Of a DNA stretch of 10,959 nucleotides, positions 1 to 6,795 are shown in pieces. This DNA is from a bacterium (GTDB lineage Bacteria > Babelota > Babeliae > Babelales > JABDEC01), in NCBI GenBank assembly GCA_947486885.1, contig CANKVQ010000011.1, forward strand, positions 1-10,959, given 5' to 3'. The number at the start of each line of letters is the position of its first letter. Position 1 is the stretch's first letter. The translations under genes and the position numbers were made by a program. The notes under the pieces were generated by a model. That model was not told the DNA's origin, searched no databases, and saw only the letters and a program-made list of their open reading frames with translations.

Positions 1-14
1 AAAAGATTTAAACC

Positions 15-1289
15 ATGATTCATAAAATTAAGGGTACACAGGACTTTATTAACTTAGAACTGTTTAATTTTATTGTTGCCCAAGCTAAAGCCCATCTCGC
101 TGAATATAATTTTCAAGAAGTGGCTACGCCAATTTTAGAACCTACAGAGCTATTTAAGCGAGCAGTTGGCGAGCACACTGACGTGGTTAGTAAAGAAATG
201 TTTACGATTTTACAACATGGTGAACATAAAGATGAAGAAGCGATCTGTTTACGTCCAGAACACACGGCGCCTATGATGCGAGCCTATTTAGAAAACGACT
301 TATATCATAGTATGCCGGCACCCTGGAAAGCTTTTACTTATGGCCCCATGTTCCGCTATGAGCGACCACAAAAGGGCCGCTTTAGGCAATTTCATCAAAT
401 TAGTTTAGAAATTATCGATTCTAATAATATTTCAGAAGATGTACGATTTATTAGCATGCTAGATAGTTTTTTTAAAGCTAAATTAAAACTAAATAACTAT
501 GCTTTGCAGCTAAATTTTTTAGGTACACCGGAAGATCGTGCGCAATACAGAATTAAATTAGTGGAATTTTTGGAGCAAATTAACTCGCAAATTTGTGAAA
601 CTTGTCGAGTGCGCAAAGTTAAAAACCCCCTCAGAATTTTTGATTGTAAAAGTCTAACTTGCCAAGTTGCTTACGAATCTGCTCCAGTGATTACTGATTC
701 GCTATCAGCAGCATCTAAAACCGAATGGGAACTATTACAGCAACAGTTAGCTTTACTCTCTGTATCTTTTGTATGCAAGCCAACTTTGGTTCGTGGCCTA
801 GATTATTATAATAAAACGGTCTTCGAATTTGTGAGTGCTGATCTGGGCGCCCAAAATAGTTTCTGTGGTGGCGGCCGTTACGATCAATTAGCTAGTTTAA
901 TTGGCGCCAAACAAGATTACCCATCAGTTGGCGCTGGAATTGGAATTGAACGCTTAATTTTACTACTCGAAGCCCAAGCTGATAATTTAAATTTGCCTGG
1001 CAAACCAGCTTTAACTGTAATCTTACCATTAGCCCCAGCACAGACTACTATGGCACTATTATTAGCCCAAGAGTTAAATCAAAAGAACCTGTGTGTTGAT
1101 GTTTTATTAGAACAAACTTCAGTAAAAAGTATGATGCGCAAAGCTAATCGCCTAGGCGCTAAATTTGCCATCTTAATTGGCGAATCAGAACAGCAAGCCC
1201 ATGTCGTAACTGTTAAAAATATGGTTAATGGCACCGAAGAAATAATTAAACAACTTGATTTAGTTAATTACTTACTGCGTTCGATTTAA
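15..1289 (+). CDS. hisS: Histidyl-tRNA synthetase (HisRS)
   Basis: Class II aminoacyl-tRNA synthetase that attaches histidine to tRNA-His in the cytoplasm. The 424-residue length is normal for bacterial HisRS. Visible in order: N-terminal KIKGTQDF (about 4-11), the class II motif 1 area around ATPILEPTELF (37-47), RPEHTAP (80-86), motif 2 FRYERPQKGRFRQFHQ (113-128), the histidine-specific RGLDYY (260-265), a glycine-rich CGGGRYD (284-290), motif 3 GAGIGIERL (306-314), and a C-terminal anticodon-binding domain from about 333. Cysteines 195, 198, 211 and 216 lie in the insertion region with the usual NPLRIFDCK segment. One oddity is His83 in RPEHTAP, where RPEGTA is more usual. The ATG at 15 begins the conserved N-terminus; upstream sequence is cut by the window edge, so no promoter can be judged. 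The gene converges on cdsA with an 8-bp gap. Confidence 0.97.
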   Translation: MIHKIKGTQDFINLELFNFIVAQAKAHLAEYNFQEVATPILEPTELFKRAVGEHTDVVSKEMFTILQHGEHKDEEAICLRPEHTAPMMRAYLENDLYHSMPAPWKAFTYGPMFRYERPQKGRFRQFHQISLEIIDSNNISEDVRFISMLDSFFKAKLKLNNYALQLNFLGTPEDRAQYRIKLVEFLEQINSQICETCRVRKVKNPLRIFDCKSLTCQVAYESAPVITDSLSAASKTEWELLQQQLALLSVSFVCKPTLVRGLDYYNKTVFEFVSADLGAQNSFCGGGRYDQLASLIGAKQDYPSVGAGIGIERLILLLEAQADNLNLPGKPALTVILPLAPAQTTMALLLAQELNQKNLCVDVLLEQTSVKSMMRKANRLGAKFAILIGESEQQAHVVTVKNMVNGTEEIIKQLDLVNYLLRSI

Positions 1290-1316
1290 GTAAATTATTA
1301 TGATAATAATTTTACT
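1289..1316. terminator. AT-rich inverted repeat between convergent hisS and cdsA
   Basis: AGTAAATTATTA (1289-1300), a TGA loop and TAATAATTTTACT (1304-1316) form a 12-bp stem with one bulged base and a three-base loop. It covers the last base of the hisS stop, the 8-bp gap and the cdsA stop codon. Its place between two converging genes suggests a bidirectional transcription end. It has almost no G or C and only a short T run on either strand, so it would be weak as a classical intrinsic terminator; chance in AT-rich DNA is possible. Confidence 0.35.
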
Positions 1317-1975
1317 AACTGGATCCTGAAAATATAAAAGAAATAAGTACTGAAGAATACCGTATCTAGACGATCTAATAGCCCCCCATGGCCGGGTAAT
1401 AGATTAGAGCTATCTTTTAGATTAGCTTGACGCTTGAGCCAAGATTCGAATAAATCGCCAATTACACAAAGCACGCTAATTACTAGTGTAAGACCTGCTA
1501 ACCAGCCGAAATCTTCCCAGTTGTAATCTTCAAGGTCCAAAGAGCTTAAATATCCTGAACGCCATAAGCTCAATAATACCGCTACTAATGTAAAACAGAC
1601 GCCACCGGCCACACCCTCCCAAGTTTTTTGAGGACTTAATGGTGACAATTTACGTTTGCCAAATCTACGACCAACTAGATAAGCACCAGTATCGAAAACA
1701 CTAGTAAAAATAAATAGATAGATTAATAAATTACGATAGTTTAAATCTTGATTTAGTAAGATAATTAAAATAGCTGGTAATACCGGATAAATTGGAACTA
1801 ATAACCACAATAAACTATTATTTTTGATAATTTTGGGAAATTCGCAAATTAAAATATAACTTAACCCAATAACTACTAAGCCAGAAAAATAAATTGGGCC
1901 TAAGTAAAAACTACTAACTAATAGTGCGCCATAAATTAGCGCTGTACGCAAACGAGTTAAAAAATTTATCACCAT
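1298..1975 (-). CDS. cdsA: Phosphatidate cytidylyltransferase (CDP-diacylglycerol synthase)
   Basis: Integral inner-membrane enzyme that makes CDP-diacylglycerol from phosphatidic acid and CTP, the precursor of phosphatidylglycerol, cardiolipin and phosphatidylethanolamine. The protein is 225 residues, shorter than the usual 260-290, the shortfall being in the N-terminal membrane half. It has about six hydrophobic segments (roughly 10-45, 55-75, 83-101, 122-137, 158-173, 204-217). The central FDTGAYLVGRRFGKRKL (94-110) and SPQKTWEG (114-121) are typical of the family. The C-terminal family signature runs from Ser178 to Asp204 (S-x-L-K-R, K-D-S, HGGLLDRLD) and fits the CDS pattern throughout. 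The ATG at 1975 overlaps the yraN stop (ATGGTGA), so translation is probably coupled; a GTG one codon downstream (1972) is an alternative better spaced from GGAAG. It is last in the minus-strand operon. Confidence 0.95.
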   Translation of the reverse strand: MVINFLTRLRTALIYGALLVSSFYLGPIYFSGLVVIGLSYILICEFPKIIKNNSLLWLLVPIYPVLPAILIILLNQDLNYRNLLIYLFIFTSVFDTGAYLVGRRFGKRKLSPLSPQKTWEGVAGGVCFTLVAVLLSLWRSGYLSSLDLEDYNWEDFGWLAGLTLVISVLCVIGDLFESWLKRQANLKDSSNLLPGHGGLLDRLDTVFFSTYFFYIFRIQLVKLLS

Positions 1976-2328
1976 TCTTCCACAAAGGCATTGGGAATAT
2001 AATCTATTTCAGGTATACCCAATTTAGTTTCTACCAAAGCTACATCAAAACGACAAATGCGATCTTCAATTTGATTGCGCATAATATAATCTTTAGTTGC
2101 CATAATAATGCGTCGCTGTTTACCAGGTGTAATTACTTCAGAAAGATCAAAATAGCGCTGTTGTCTAAGTTTAACTTCGACAAATACCAGCAGGTCGTTT
2201 TTTTCAGCAATAATATCTACTTCACCACTGCGCAATCTATAATTGCGCGCTTTAATTAAAAATCCGTCAGCTATTAAATAATCGACTACTAATTGCTCGC
2301 CCTTTTGGCCTAAAATAATCTTGGTCAT
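1969..2328 (-). CDS. yraN: UPF0102 / YraN family endonuclease-like protein
   Basis: Small soluble protein of the YraN family, which has a PD-(D/E)XK nuclease-like (Holliday-junction-resolvase-like) fold; the cellular role is not established. At 119 residues the length is typical. The conserved parts are all present: GQKGEQLVVDYL (7-18), the nuclease-like core RSGEVDIIA (33-41) followed by VFVEVKLR (48-55) with Asp38, Glu51 and Lys53 as the likely metal-site residues, RFDVALVE (93-100), and the C-terminal IDYIPNAF (108-115) seen in most members. A GAGGGG motif lies 11 nt before the ATG. It sits 40 bp after the bamD-like gene and overlaps cdsA by 7 bp, so the three genes probably form one transcript. 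Nothing unusual in the sequence. Confidence 0.95.
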   Translation of the reverse strand: MTKIILGQKGEQLVVDYLIADGFLIKARNYRLRSGEVDIIAEKNDLLVFVEVKLRQQRYFDLSEVITPGKQRRIIMATKDYIMRNQIEDRICRFDVALVETKLGIPEIDYIPNAFVEEW

Positions 2329-2368
2329 AACTAAACGTACCCCTCACACTTGTCCCAAAATTTAAAAA

Positions 2369-3391
2369 TTAAAACATAGCGCCATATTTGCGTTTTTTGG
2401 CACCATAATAGTGCTTTTTAGCACGCTTAATGCGCATATTTTCTGGCAATACATAAGATTTACCAGTTTCAGCTGCAGTTAACCATTTTTGCAATTCAGC
2501 TATTTCAACTTTAAATTCAGGATAGTTTTTTTCAATATATTTAAAGCGCTTGTTAGCAGCGACAAAAAATCTATGATTCACATAAAATTCAAACTTTTTA
2601 ACTTCTGAGTCAAATAACTGGCAGTAACAACGCTGAGAAACCTTGGTTACTTCATCACGATATTTAATATAAGTTTCGTTTGCTAAGAAGTCTTTAGCAA
2701 TCTGTAAAGCCTCCGACGTGCCACTTTGATCACGATCACAAGTTGGCATTGCTGCAAATAGAATCTTAATTAACTTATATCGTGCATACTCAGTTTGACT
2801 ATGACTAGGATATTGCGCAATAAATTCTCGATACCCAGAGGCTGCTTTTTCAACTTCACCAGCTGCCAACCAGATATCTGCTCGAGCTAAGCGTAATCTA
2901 CACATTTGATTATGATTTTTACATAGCGCAATCTCACGTTCTATGCAAAGCGCTGCCGCGCGAAAATCACCACTGGCAACATGCTCTTTAGATCGTGCTG
3001 ATAACTCTGAAGAATCTAACTCATCAAAGCTTTTAGTTAAAAACAAATGCTTTTTTAATGGTGATACACGCGATTTATAACGACCATGACGCTTACCTGC
3101 AGGCTTTTCTAAATTTTCAGGCAAGGGTGTAACTATATCAGAAGTTTTAGATAATTCTGACACCATTAAGTCTAAGTCGGCACCTAAATCACTAGCTTGA
3201 TCTAATGGTTGATTTAAAATTATATCCGAAATATCAGGATCTTGAGTAATTACAGGTTGCTTAATAATATCAGGAATTTTAGTTGTATTTTTTGCCGCTA
3301 GATCATTAACCAGCAATCCTGAACTGGCCAAGCCAGATAATATTAAACTAGATAAACTAAATAATTTTAAGTTAAGTGAATTTAATTTCAT
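2369..3391 (-). CDS. BamD-like TPR outer-membrane assembly protein, without lipobox
   Basis: Periplasmic tetratricopeptide protein resembling BamD (ComL/YfiO), which helps BamA fold beta-barrel proteins into the outer membrane. Numbering here counts from the in-frame GTG at 3400 (343 residues); I favour the ATG at 3391 (340 residues) since it starts a good signal peptide (MKLNSLNLKLF). Features: signal peptide to about residue 36; a low-complexity Asp/Pro-rich stretch (about 37-115); then TPR-like helices from about 135, including YREFIAQYPSH (190-200), MPTCDRDQSG (218-227), which matches the DRDQ region of BamD, and FFVAANKRFKYIEKNYPEF (278-296). The C-terminal tail (about 322-340) is very basic, rich in Lys, Arg and Tyr. 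Oddity: BamD is normally a lipoprotein, but no Cys follows LILSGL, so this protein would be soluble or anchored otherwise. First gene of the bamD-like, yraN, cdsA operon. A general YbgF/CpoB-like TPR protein is the alternative. Confidence 0.8.
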   Translation of the reverse strand: MKLNSLNLKLFSLSSLILSGLASSGLLVNDLAAKNTTKIPDIIKQPVITQDPDISDIILNQPLDQASDLGADLDLMVSELSKTSDIVTPLPENLEKPAGKRHGRYKSRVSPLKKHLFLTKSFDELDSSELSARSKEHVASGDFRAAALCIEREIALCKNHNQMCRLRLARADIWLAAGEVEKAASGYREFIAQYPSHSQTEYARYKLIKILFAAMPTCDRDQSGTSEALQIAKDFLANETYIKYRDEVTKVSQRCYCQLFDSEVKKFEFYVNHRFFVAANKRFKYIEKNYPEFKVEIAELQKWLTAAETGKSYVLPENMRIKRAKKHYYGAKKRKYGAMF

Positions 3392-3429
3392 GCGCGCCAC
3401 TAACTGCAGGTTAGAATCATATAATTTTT

Positions 3430-3458
3430 AATATAGCTTAAGTTTAACTGGTGACCAG
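3430..3458 (-). promoter_or_regulatory. Candidate promoter with overlapping palindrome, bamD-like operon
   Basis: On the minus strand TGGTCA (3457-3452) and TATATT (3435-3430) are spaced by 16 bp and lie 39 bp before the chosen ATG, so they could serve as -35 and -10. The -35 falls inside the perfect palindrome CTGGTgACCAG (3448-3458), which has the look of a small operator. The hexamers match consensus only partly (4/6 and 5/6), and AT-rich sequence produces such matches by chance. Confidence 0.35.
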
Positions 3459-3556
3459 AAAGTAGCAAGTACTCGCCAATGCTGGCTATATTGCAAGCCA
3501 CTGAAATCATTAATTATCACAGCTCAGAAAGTGCAACAACCCTGACTTTGCTACAT

Positions 3557-3584
3557 TTGCAACTAGCCTAAATCTTGCTATAAT
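3557..3584 (+). promoter_or_regulatory. Candidate promoter P1 for the M48 peptidase gene
   Basis: TTGCAA (3557-3562) and a perfect TATAAT (3579-3584) are separated by 16 bp, giving a plausible sigma-70 type promoter about 65 bp before the M48 start. The surrounding gap from 3392 to 3647 contains no convincing gene; it holds this element, the P2 -10 box and the divergent promoter candidate. Confidence 0.45.
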
Positions 3585-3623
3585 TAATTAAATACTAAAT
3601 TTTTAATTTAAATAATTCTTACC

Positions 3624-3629
3624 TATAAT
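3624..3629 (+). promoter_or_regulatory. Candidate -10 box P2 for the M48 peptidase gene
   Basis: A second perfect TATAAT sits 18 bp before the ATG at 3648. No good -35 lies at the normal distance (only AT-rich sequence near 3601-3606), and transcription from it would leave a leader of only about 12 nt. It is less likely than P1. Confidence 0.25.
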
Positions 3630-3647
3630 TTTTAACTCGGGTTGAAC

Positions 3648-4487
3648 ATGAAATTTAAAGTTCACTATAAAGAACGTTTTTATCTAGCTTGCATGGTCTT
3701 AATTAGTTTATTTGCTTATGGAGCTTTAATTATAACCTTAAGCGCATCACTAGCGATACCCGAAGTTTTTAAAATTTATCTAAAAATTATTCCTGCTATC
3801 ATAGCTTTAATTTTTATAAGTTCTATGATCTTTGTCGGAAACCTAAAGGGCAATGCCATCAAAGTTAACCCTAGGCAATTTCCAGAAATTTACAAGATTC
3901 TAGAAACACAGGCTAAAGCTTTAAATTTCAAGCAACTCCCAGAAGTGTACGTTTTACAAAACGGTGGTGTCTTGAATGCTTTCGCTTTAAAATTTGCACA
4001 TCGTGATTATGTTGTGATCTTATCAAGCGTCTTAGAAATTGCTTATCAAGAAGGCCTAGATGCCGTAGCTTTTATTATTGGCCATGAACTTGGACATATT
4101 AAGCGTAAACATACTAGCTTTTTTAAATCAGTGTTTTTATTACCAGCTAAATTGGTACCATTTTTAGGAAATGCCTATTCTAGAGCCTGCGAATATACTT
4201 GCGATAATATTGGCTATAGCTTAAGCCCTAAAGGGGCTTTAGATGGCACATTAATTTTAGCTGCTGGCAAAACATTATATAAGCAAGTTGACGCTAATGA
4301 GCTAGTTTTAAGCTTGCAATTAGAGTCTAGTTTTTTACGCTCCTTCGCCGAAATCTTTGCTACACATCCAGCAATGCTTAAACGCGTAGCAGCCATGTAT
4401 AAATTAAAGCGCCAAGATTTAACTCCAGAGACACCAGCTTTTAATACGCCACGTGTTGATCTTAAACAGTTCGAGGCGCAGCCATAA
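3648..4487 (+). CDS. M48 family membrane zinc metallopeptidase (HtpX/Ste24-like)
   Basis: Membrane-anchored zinc protease of the M48 group, whose members take part in membrane-protein quality control or act as periplasmic proteases. Start: an in-frame TTG exists at 3642, but the ATG at 3648 is preferred since GGG (3639-3641) lies 6 nt before it; this gives 279 residues. Two hydrophobic segments (about 10-35 and 41-64) precede the catalytic domain. Its zinc motif is HELGH (146-150), with Glu147 as catalytic base. The third zinc ligand is probably Glu182 in SRACEYTCDNIGY, the usual downstream acidic ligand position. THPA (239-242) near the end is also typical of the family. The protein has only two N-terminal membrane segments and no second membrane pair as in E. 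coli HtpX, so I leave the symbol empty. It is 34 bp before the secretion ATPase gene and probably cotranscribed with it. Confidence 0.92.
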   Translation: MKFKVHYKERFYLACMVLISLFAYGALIITLSASLAIPEVFKIYLKIIPAIIALIFISSMIFVGNLKGNAIKVNPRQFPEIYKILETQAKALNFKQLPEVYVLQNGGVLNAFALKFAHRDYVVILSSVLEIAYQEGLDAVAFIIGHELGHIKRKHTSFFKSVFLLPAKLVPFLGNAYSRACEYTCDNIGYSLSPKGALDGTLILAAGKTLYKQVDANELVLSLQLESSFLRSFAEIFATHPAMLKRVAAMYKLKRQDLTPETPAFNTPRVDLKQFEAQP

Positions 4488-4521
4488 AAAAATAAAATAT
4501 AAAACAAGGGTGTAATTAAGC

Positions 4522-6219
4522 ATGCTAAAAACTATCGTTGAGATTTTAATTGAGCAAGGTATTATTACCGCTGAGCAAGCTGAACAGGCTGAGCAAGCAG
4601 CACATAAAGTTCAAACTACGCTAATCGATTATTTAGCAGCGCAAAATCTAGTTACTCTAGTCCAATTAGCTCAAGCTTACGCAGAACAATTGAATTTAAA
4701 CTATATCGATAAAATCGATGAAAACTTAGCGATTCCGACACTCCTAAAAAAAGTGTCGTTTCGTTTTTTAAAAGAAAATAATTTAATTCCAATTCGCAAA
4801 GATGGCCAGGTTTACGTTGTGGCTGCTGATCCATATAAATACCAGCCAATCGATGATCTAATTTTAATTTTAAACGAAAAAGCGGTACCGGCAGTTGCAA
4901 CAGCTGCCATAATCGCTGATAGTTTAAATCGTTTTTATCCACTAGAAGAAACTAGTGAGATGCTCAGCGAGTTAGATCAAGCTGAAAATGACGGTGAAAT
5001 CGAATTAGGCGACATCGAAGAAAAAGATATCTTATCGATGGCTCAAGAAGCCCCAATTATTAAACTAGTAAATCAAATCTTACTTCAAGCTAGTAAACGC
5101 GAAGCTTCTGATATTCATATTGAGCCAATGGAAAAAGAAGTGCGAGTTAGGTTTAGAATTGATGGTGTGATGCACCAGGTATTTACACCACCTAAGCGCG
5201 TGCAAGATGCCATTATTTCTAGAATTAAAATCATGGCTAACATGAATATTGCCGAAAAGCGCTTGCCCCAAGATGGGCGAATAAACCTTAAAATTGCCGC
5301 TAAAGCGATCGACATTCGGGTTTCAAGTTTACCAACTACCCATGGCGAAAAAATGGTAATGCGTCTACTAGATAAAACTAAGAGCTTTGGCGCACTAACT
5401 ACACTGGGTTTAACTAAGCGTAATTTAGAAATTGTAGAGCATGCTATTTCGCAACCTAATGGAATTTTTCTAGTTTCAGGACCTACTGGTTCTGGTAAAA
5501 CTTCTACTTTATACTCGATTTTAAGTGAACTTAATCGACCAGAAGTAAACGTCATTACAGTTGAAGACCCAGTTGAATATCAAATGAAGGGAATCACTCA
5601 GGTCCAAGTCAATAGTAAAATTGGCTTAACTTTTGCCAGCATTTTGCGTTCAGTTTTGCGTCAAGATCCAGATGTGATCATGATTGGGGAAACACGTGAC
5701 CAAGAAACAGCCCAAATCGCTACTCAAGCTTCGCTAACTGGGCACTTAGTTTTAAGTACAATTCATACCAACAGTGCTCCTGCTACGATTACACGTTTAA
5801 TCGATATGGGCATCGAGCCATTTTTAATCGCTTCGACAATTTCTTGTGTAATTGCGCAAAGATTAGTGCGTAAGCTACATGATTGCAGAGAACAATATCA
5901 GCCGCCAATTGCGATCCTAAAAAAACTTGGCATTACAGAAACAGAGGCCCACAAAATTACTTTTTTCAAACCCAAAGGGTGTGTCGACTGTGCCGAAACT
6001 GGCTATCGTGGCCGTTTAGCAATTTTTGAAATCATGCCTATGACTGGCACCATTGCCAAATTAACTATTGAACGTGCTGATTCTAATCTCATCAAACAAG
6101 CTGCCGTCCAAGAAGGCATGGTACTCTTAATTCAAGATGGCATTACTAAAATTAAAGCCGGTTTAACTTCAATTGAAGAGGTCTTATCAGTTGCAACCAG
6201 CCAAGAAACTTTTGATTAA
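4522..6219 (+). CDS. gspE: Type II secretion / type IV pilus assembly ATPase (GspE/PilB family)
   Basis: Cytoplasmic hexameric ATPase that powers pseudopilus or type IV pilus assembly. At 565 residues it has the full architecture: an N-terminal GspE/MshE-N domain (about 1-140), a linker, the conserved EASDIHIEP (194-202) and RFRIDGVMH (210-218) of the N2 domain, Walker A GPTGSGKTST (320-329), the Asp box VITVEDPVEY (344-353), Walker B QDPDVIMIGETRD (381-393), and the His box GHLVLSTIHTNS (407-418). The zinc-binding C-terminal part is altered: CVDC (487-490) is intact but the first pair reads LHDCREQY (452-459), so one of four cysteines is missing. An AAGGG motif lies 11 nt before the ATG. The 3' end overlaps the pseudopilin gene. 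Whether it serves secretion or pili cannot be told without the other genes of the system; pilB is the alternative name. Confidence 0.95.
   Translation: MLKTIVEILIEQGIITAEQAEQAEQAAHKVQTTLIDYLAAQNLVTLVQLAQAYAEQLNLNYIDKIDENLAIPTLLKKVSFRFLKENNLIPIRKDGQVYVVAADPYKYQPIDDLILILNEKAVPAVATAAIIADSLNRFYPLEETSEMLSELDQAENDGEIELGDIEEKDILSMAQEAPIIKLVNQILLQASKREASDIHIEPMEKEVRVRFRIDGVMHQVFTPPKRVQDAIISRIKIMANMNIAEKRLPQDGRINLKIAAKAIDIRVSSLPTTHGEKMVMRLLDKTKSFGALTTLGLTKRNLEIVEHAISQPNGIFLVSGPTGSGKTSTLYSILSELNRPEVNVITVEDPVEYQMKGITQVQVNSKIGLTFASILRSVLRQDPDVIMIGETRDQETAQIATQASLTGHLVLSTIHTNSAPATITRLIDMGIEPFLIASTISCVIAQRLVRKLHDCREQYQPPIAILKKLGITETEAHKITFFKPKGCVDCAETGYRGRLAIFEIMPMTGTIAKLTIERADSNLIKQAAVQEGMVLLIQDGITKIKAGLTSIEEVLSVATSQETFD
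6178..6193 (+). promoter_or_regulatory. Ribosome-binding site inside gspE that decides the pseudopilin start
   Basis: GAGG (6178-6181, within GAAGAGG from 6175) lies 9 nt before a TTG at 6191. The longer open frame begins with TTG at 6173, which contains this motif and has no ribosome-binding site before it. Starting at 6191 gives a short leader, MQPAKKLLINPG, with two lysines, as expected for a prepilin. Confidence 0.55.
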
Positions 6220-6712
6220 TCCTGGCTTTTCAATAATCGAAATCGTAGTTTTTTTAGCAATCATAGCTTTATTAGCTACCATTACGCTAACTAATTTTTG
6301 GTTTTTACAGCATAGTGTTGTTCAACTGGAATTAAGTCAAATCCAAGCCGCTTTTGATTACACTAGACAATTAGCCATTGCGACTAATCAAGTCCAAATA
6401 ATTACTTTTGATCAAGTTAATCACAGTTATAATTACGGTAAATATAGCAATCAGTTGTCTAACTATAGCCGTTTTGGTTACGCACCTAATACCTATGGGC
6501 CACCTTCTGATCCTAAAATGCCAATTACGCAAGCGGTTACTTTCGATCACCAGCAAGCGCTTATTTCACCACAGGGTGTAATTGCACCCGGCACAGTTTA
6601 TTTAACTGATCAACAACATAAGTTAACTTATGCTTTGACGGCACCACTGGCACAAATTACACTCATGCGAAAATACAAAAATCTAAATGGGCGCTGGGAA
6701 AATATTAATTAA
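6191..6712 (+). CDS. Type II secretion minor pseudopilin, GspH/FimT-like
   Basis: Prepilin-like protein that would be cut and N-methylated by prepilin peptidase and join the tip or shaft of a pseudopilus or type IV pilus. Using the TTG at 6191 the protein has 173 residues. The leader MQPAKKLLINPG ends in Gly, followed by FSIIEIVVFLAIIALLATI, the class III cleavage site (PG|F) with the essential Glu at mature position +5 and a hydrophobic helix. The rest is a globular domain whose end (GTVYLTDQQHKLTYAL, then NGRWENIN) resembles GspH/FimT beta-rich domains. It overlaps the gspE 3' end by 29 bp, so coupling with the ATPase is likely. GspH is the best guess; GspG is less likely as the typical GspG C-terminal calcium-site pattern is not seen, and other minor pseudopilins cannot be excluded. 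Confidence 0.85.
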   Translation: MQPAKKLLINPGFSIIEIVVFLAIIALLATITLTNFWFLQHSVVQLELSQIQAAFDYTRQLAIATNQVQIITFDQVNHSYNYGKYSNQLSNYSRFGYAPNTYGPPSDPKMPITQAVTFDHQQALISPQGVIAPGTVYLTDQQHKLTYALTAPLAQITLMRKYKNLNGRWENIN

Positions 6713-6723
6713 CTAATTTATAT

Positions 6724-6757
6724 TTGACATGCTCAGCATAAATTACTTAATTATAAT
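6724..6757 (+). promoter_or_regulatory. Candidate promoter with perfect boxes but 22-bp spacer
   Basis: A perfect TTGACA (6724-6729) and a perfect TATAAT (6752-6757) lie in the gap before the oxidoreductase gene, separated by 22 bp rather than the usual 16-18. At a 17-bp spacing the -10 would be TTAATT (6747-6752), which is weak. Either only one of the boxes is used, or the spacing has changed and the promoter is impaired, which would fit the decayed gene downstream. Confidence 0.4.
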
Positions 6758-6795
6758 TCTAAAAACTAATTTTTATTTTAAAAAGGGACCCTAGC

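Noticed and set aside
1924..2259. Plus-strand open frame of 111 codons antisense to yraN and the start of cdsA
   Set aside because: Lies opposite two well-conserved genes, has no domain pattern and low-complexity Asn/Phe/Ile content typical of antisense AT-rich frames.
4214..4507. Minus-strand open frame of 97 codons opposite the M48 peptidase 3' end
   Set aside because: Antisense shadow of a conserved gene with no supporting motif.
4567..4612. Repeated Ala-Glu-Gln codons at the start of gspE as a variable repeat
   Set aside because: The units are imperfect at DNA level and the helix-rich segment is normal for the GspE N domain.
5115..5555. Minus-strand open frame of 146 codons inside gspE
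   Set aside because: Fully antisense to the conserved N2 domain and Walker A region of gspE; no recognisable protein and no separate ribosome-binding site.
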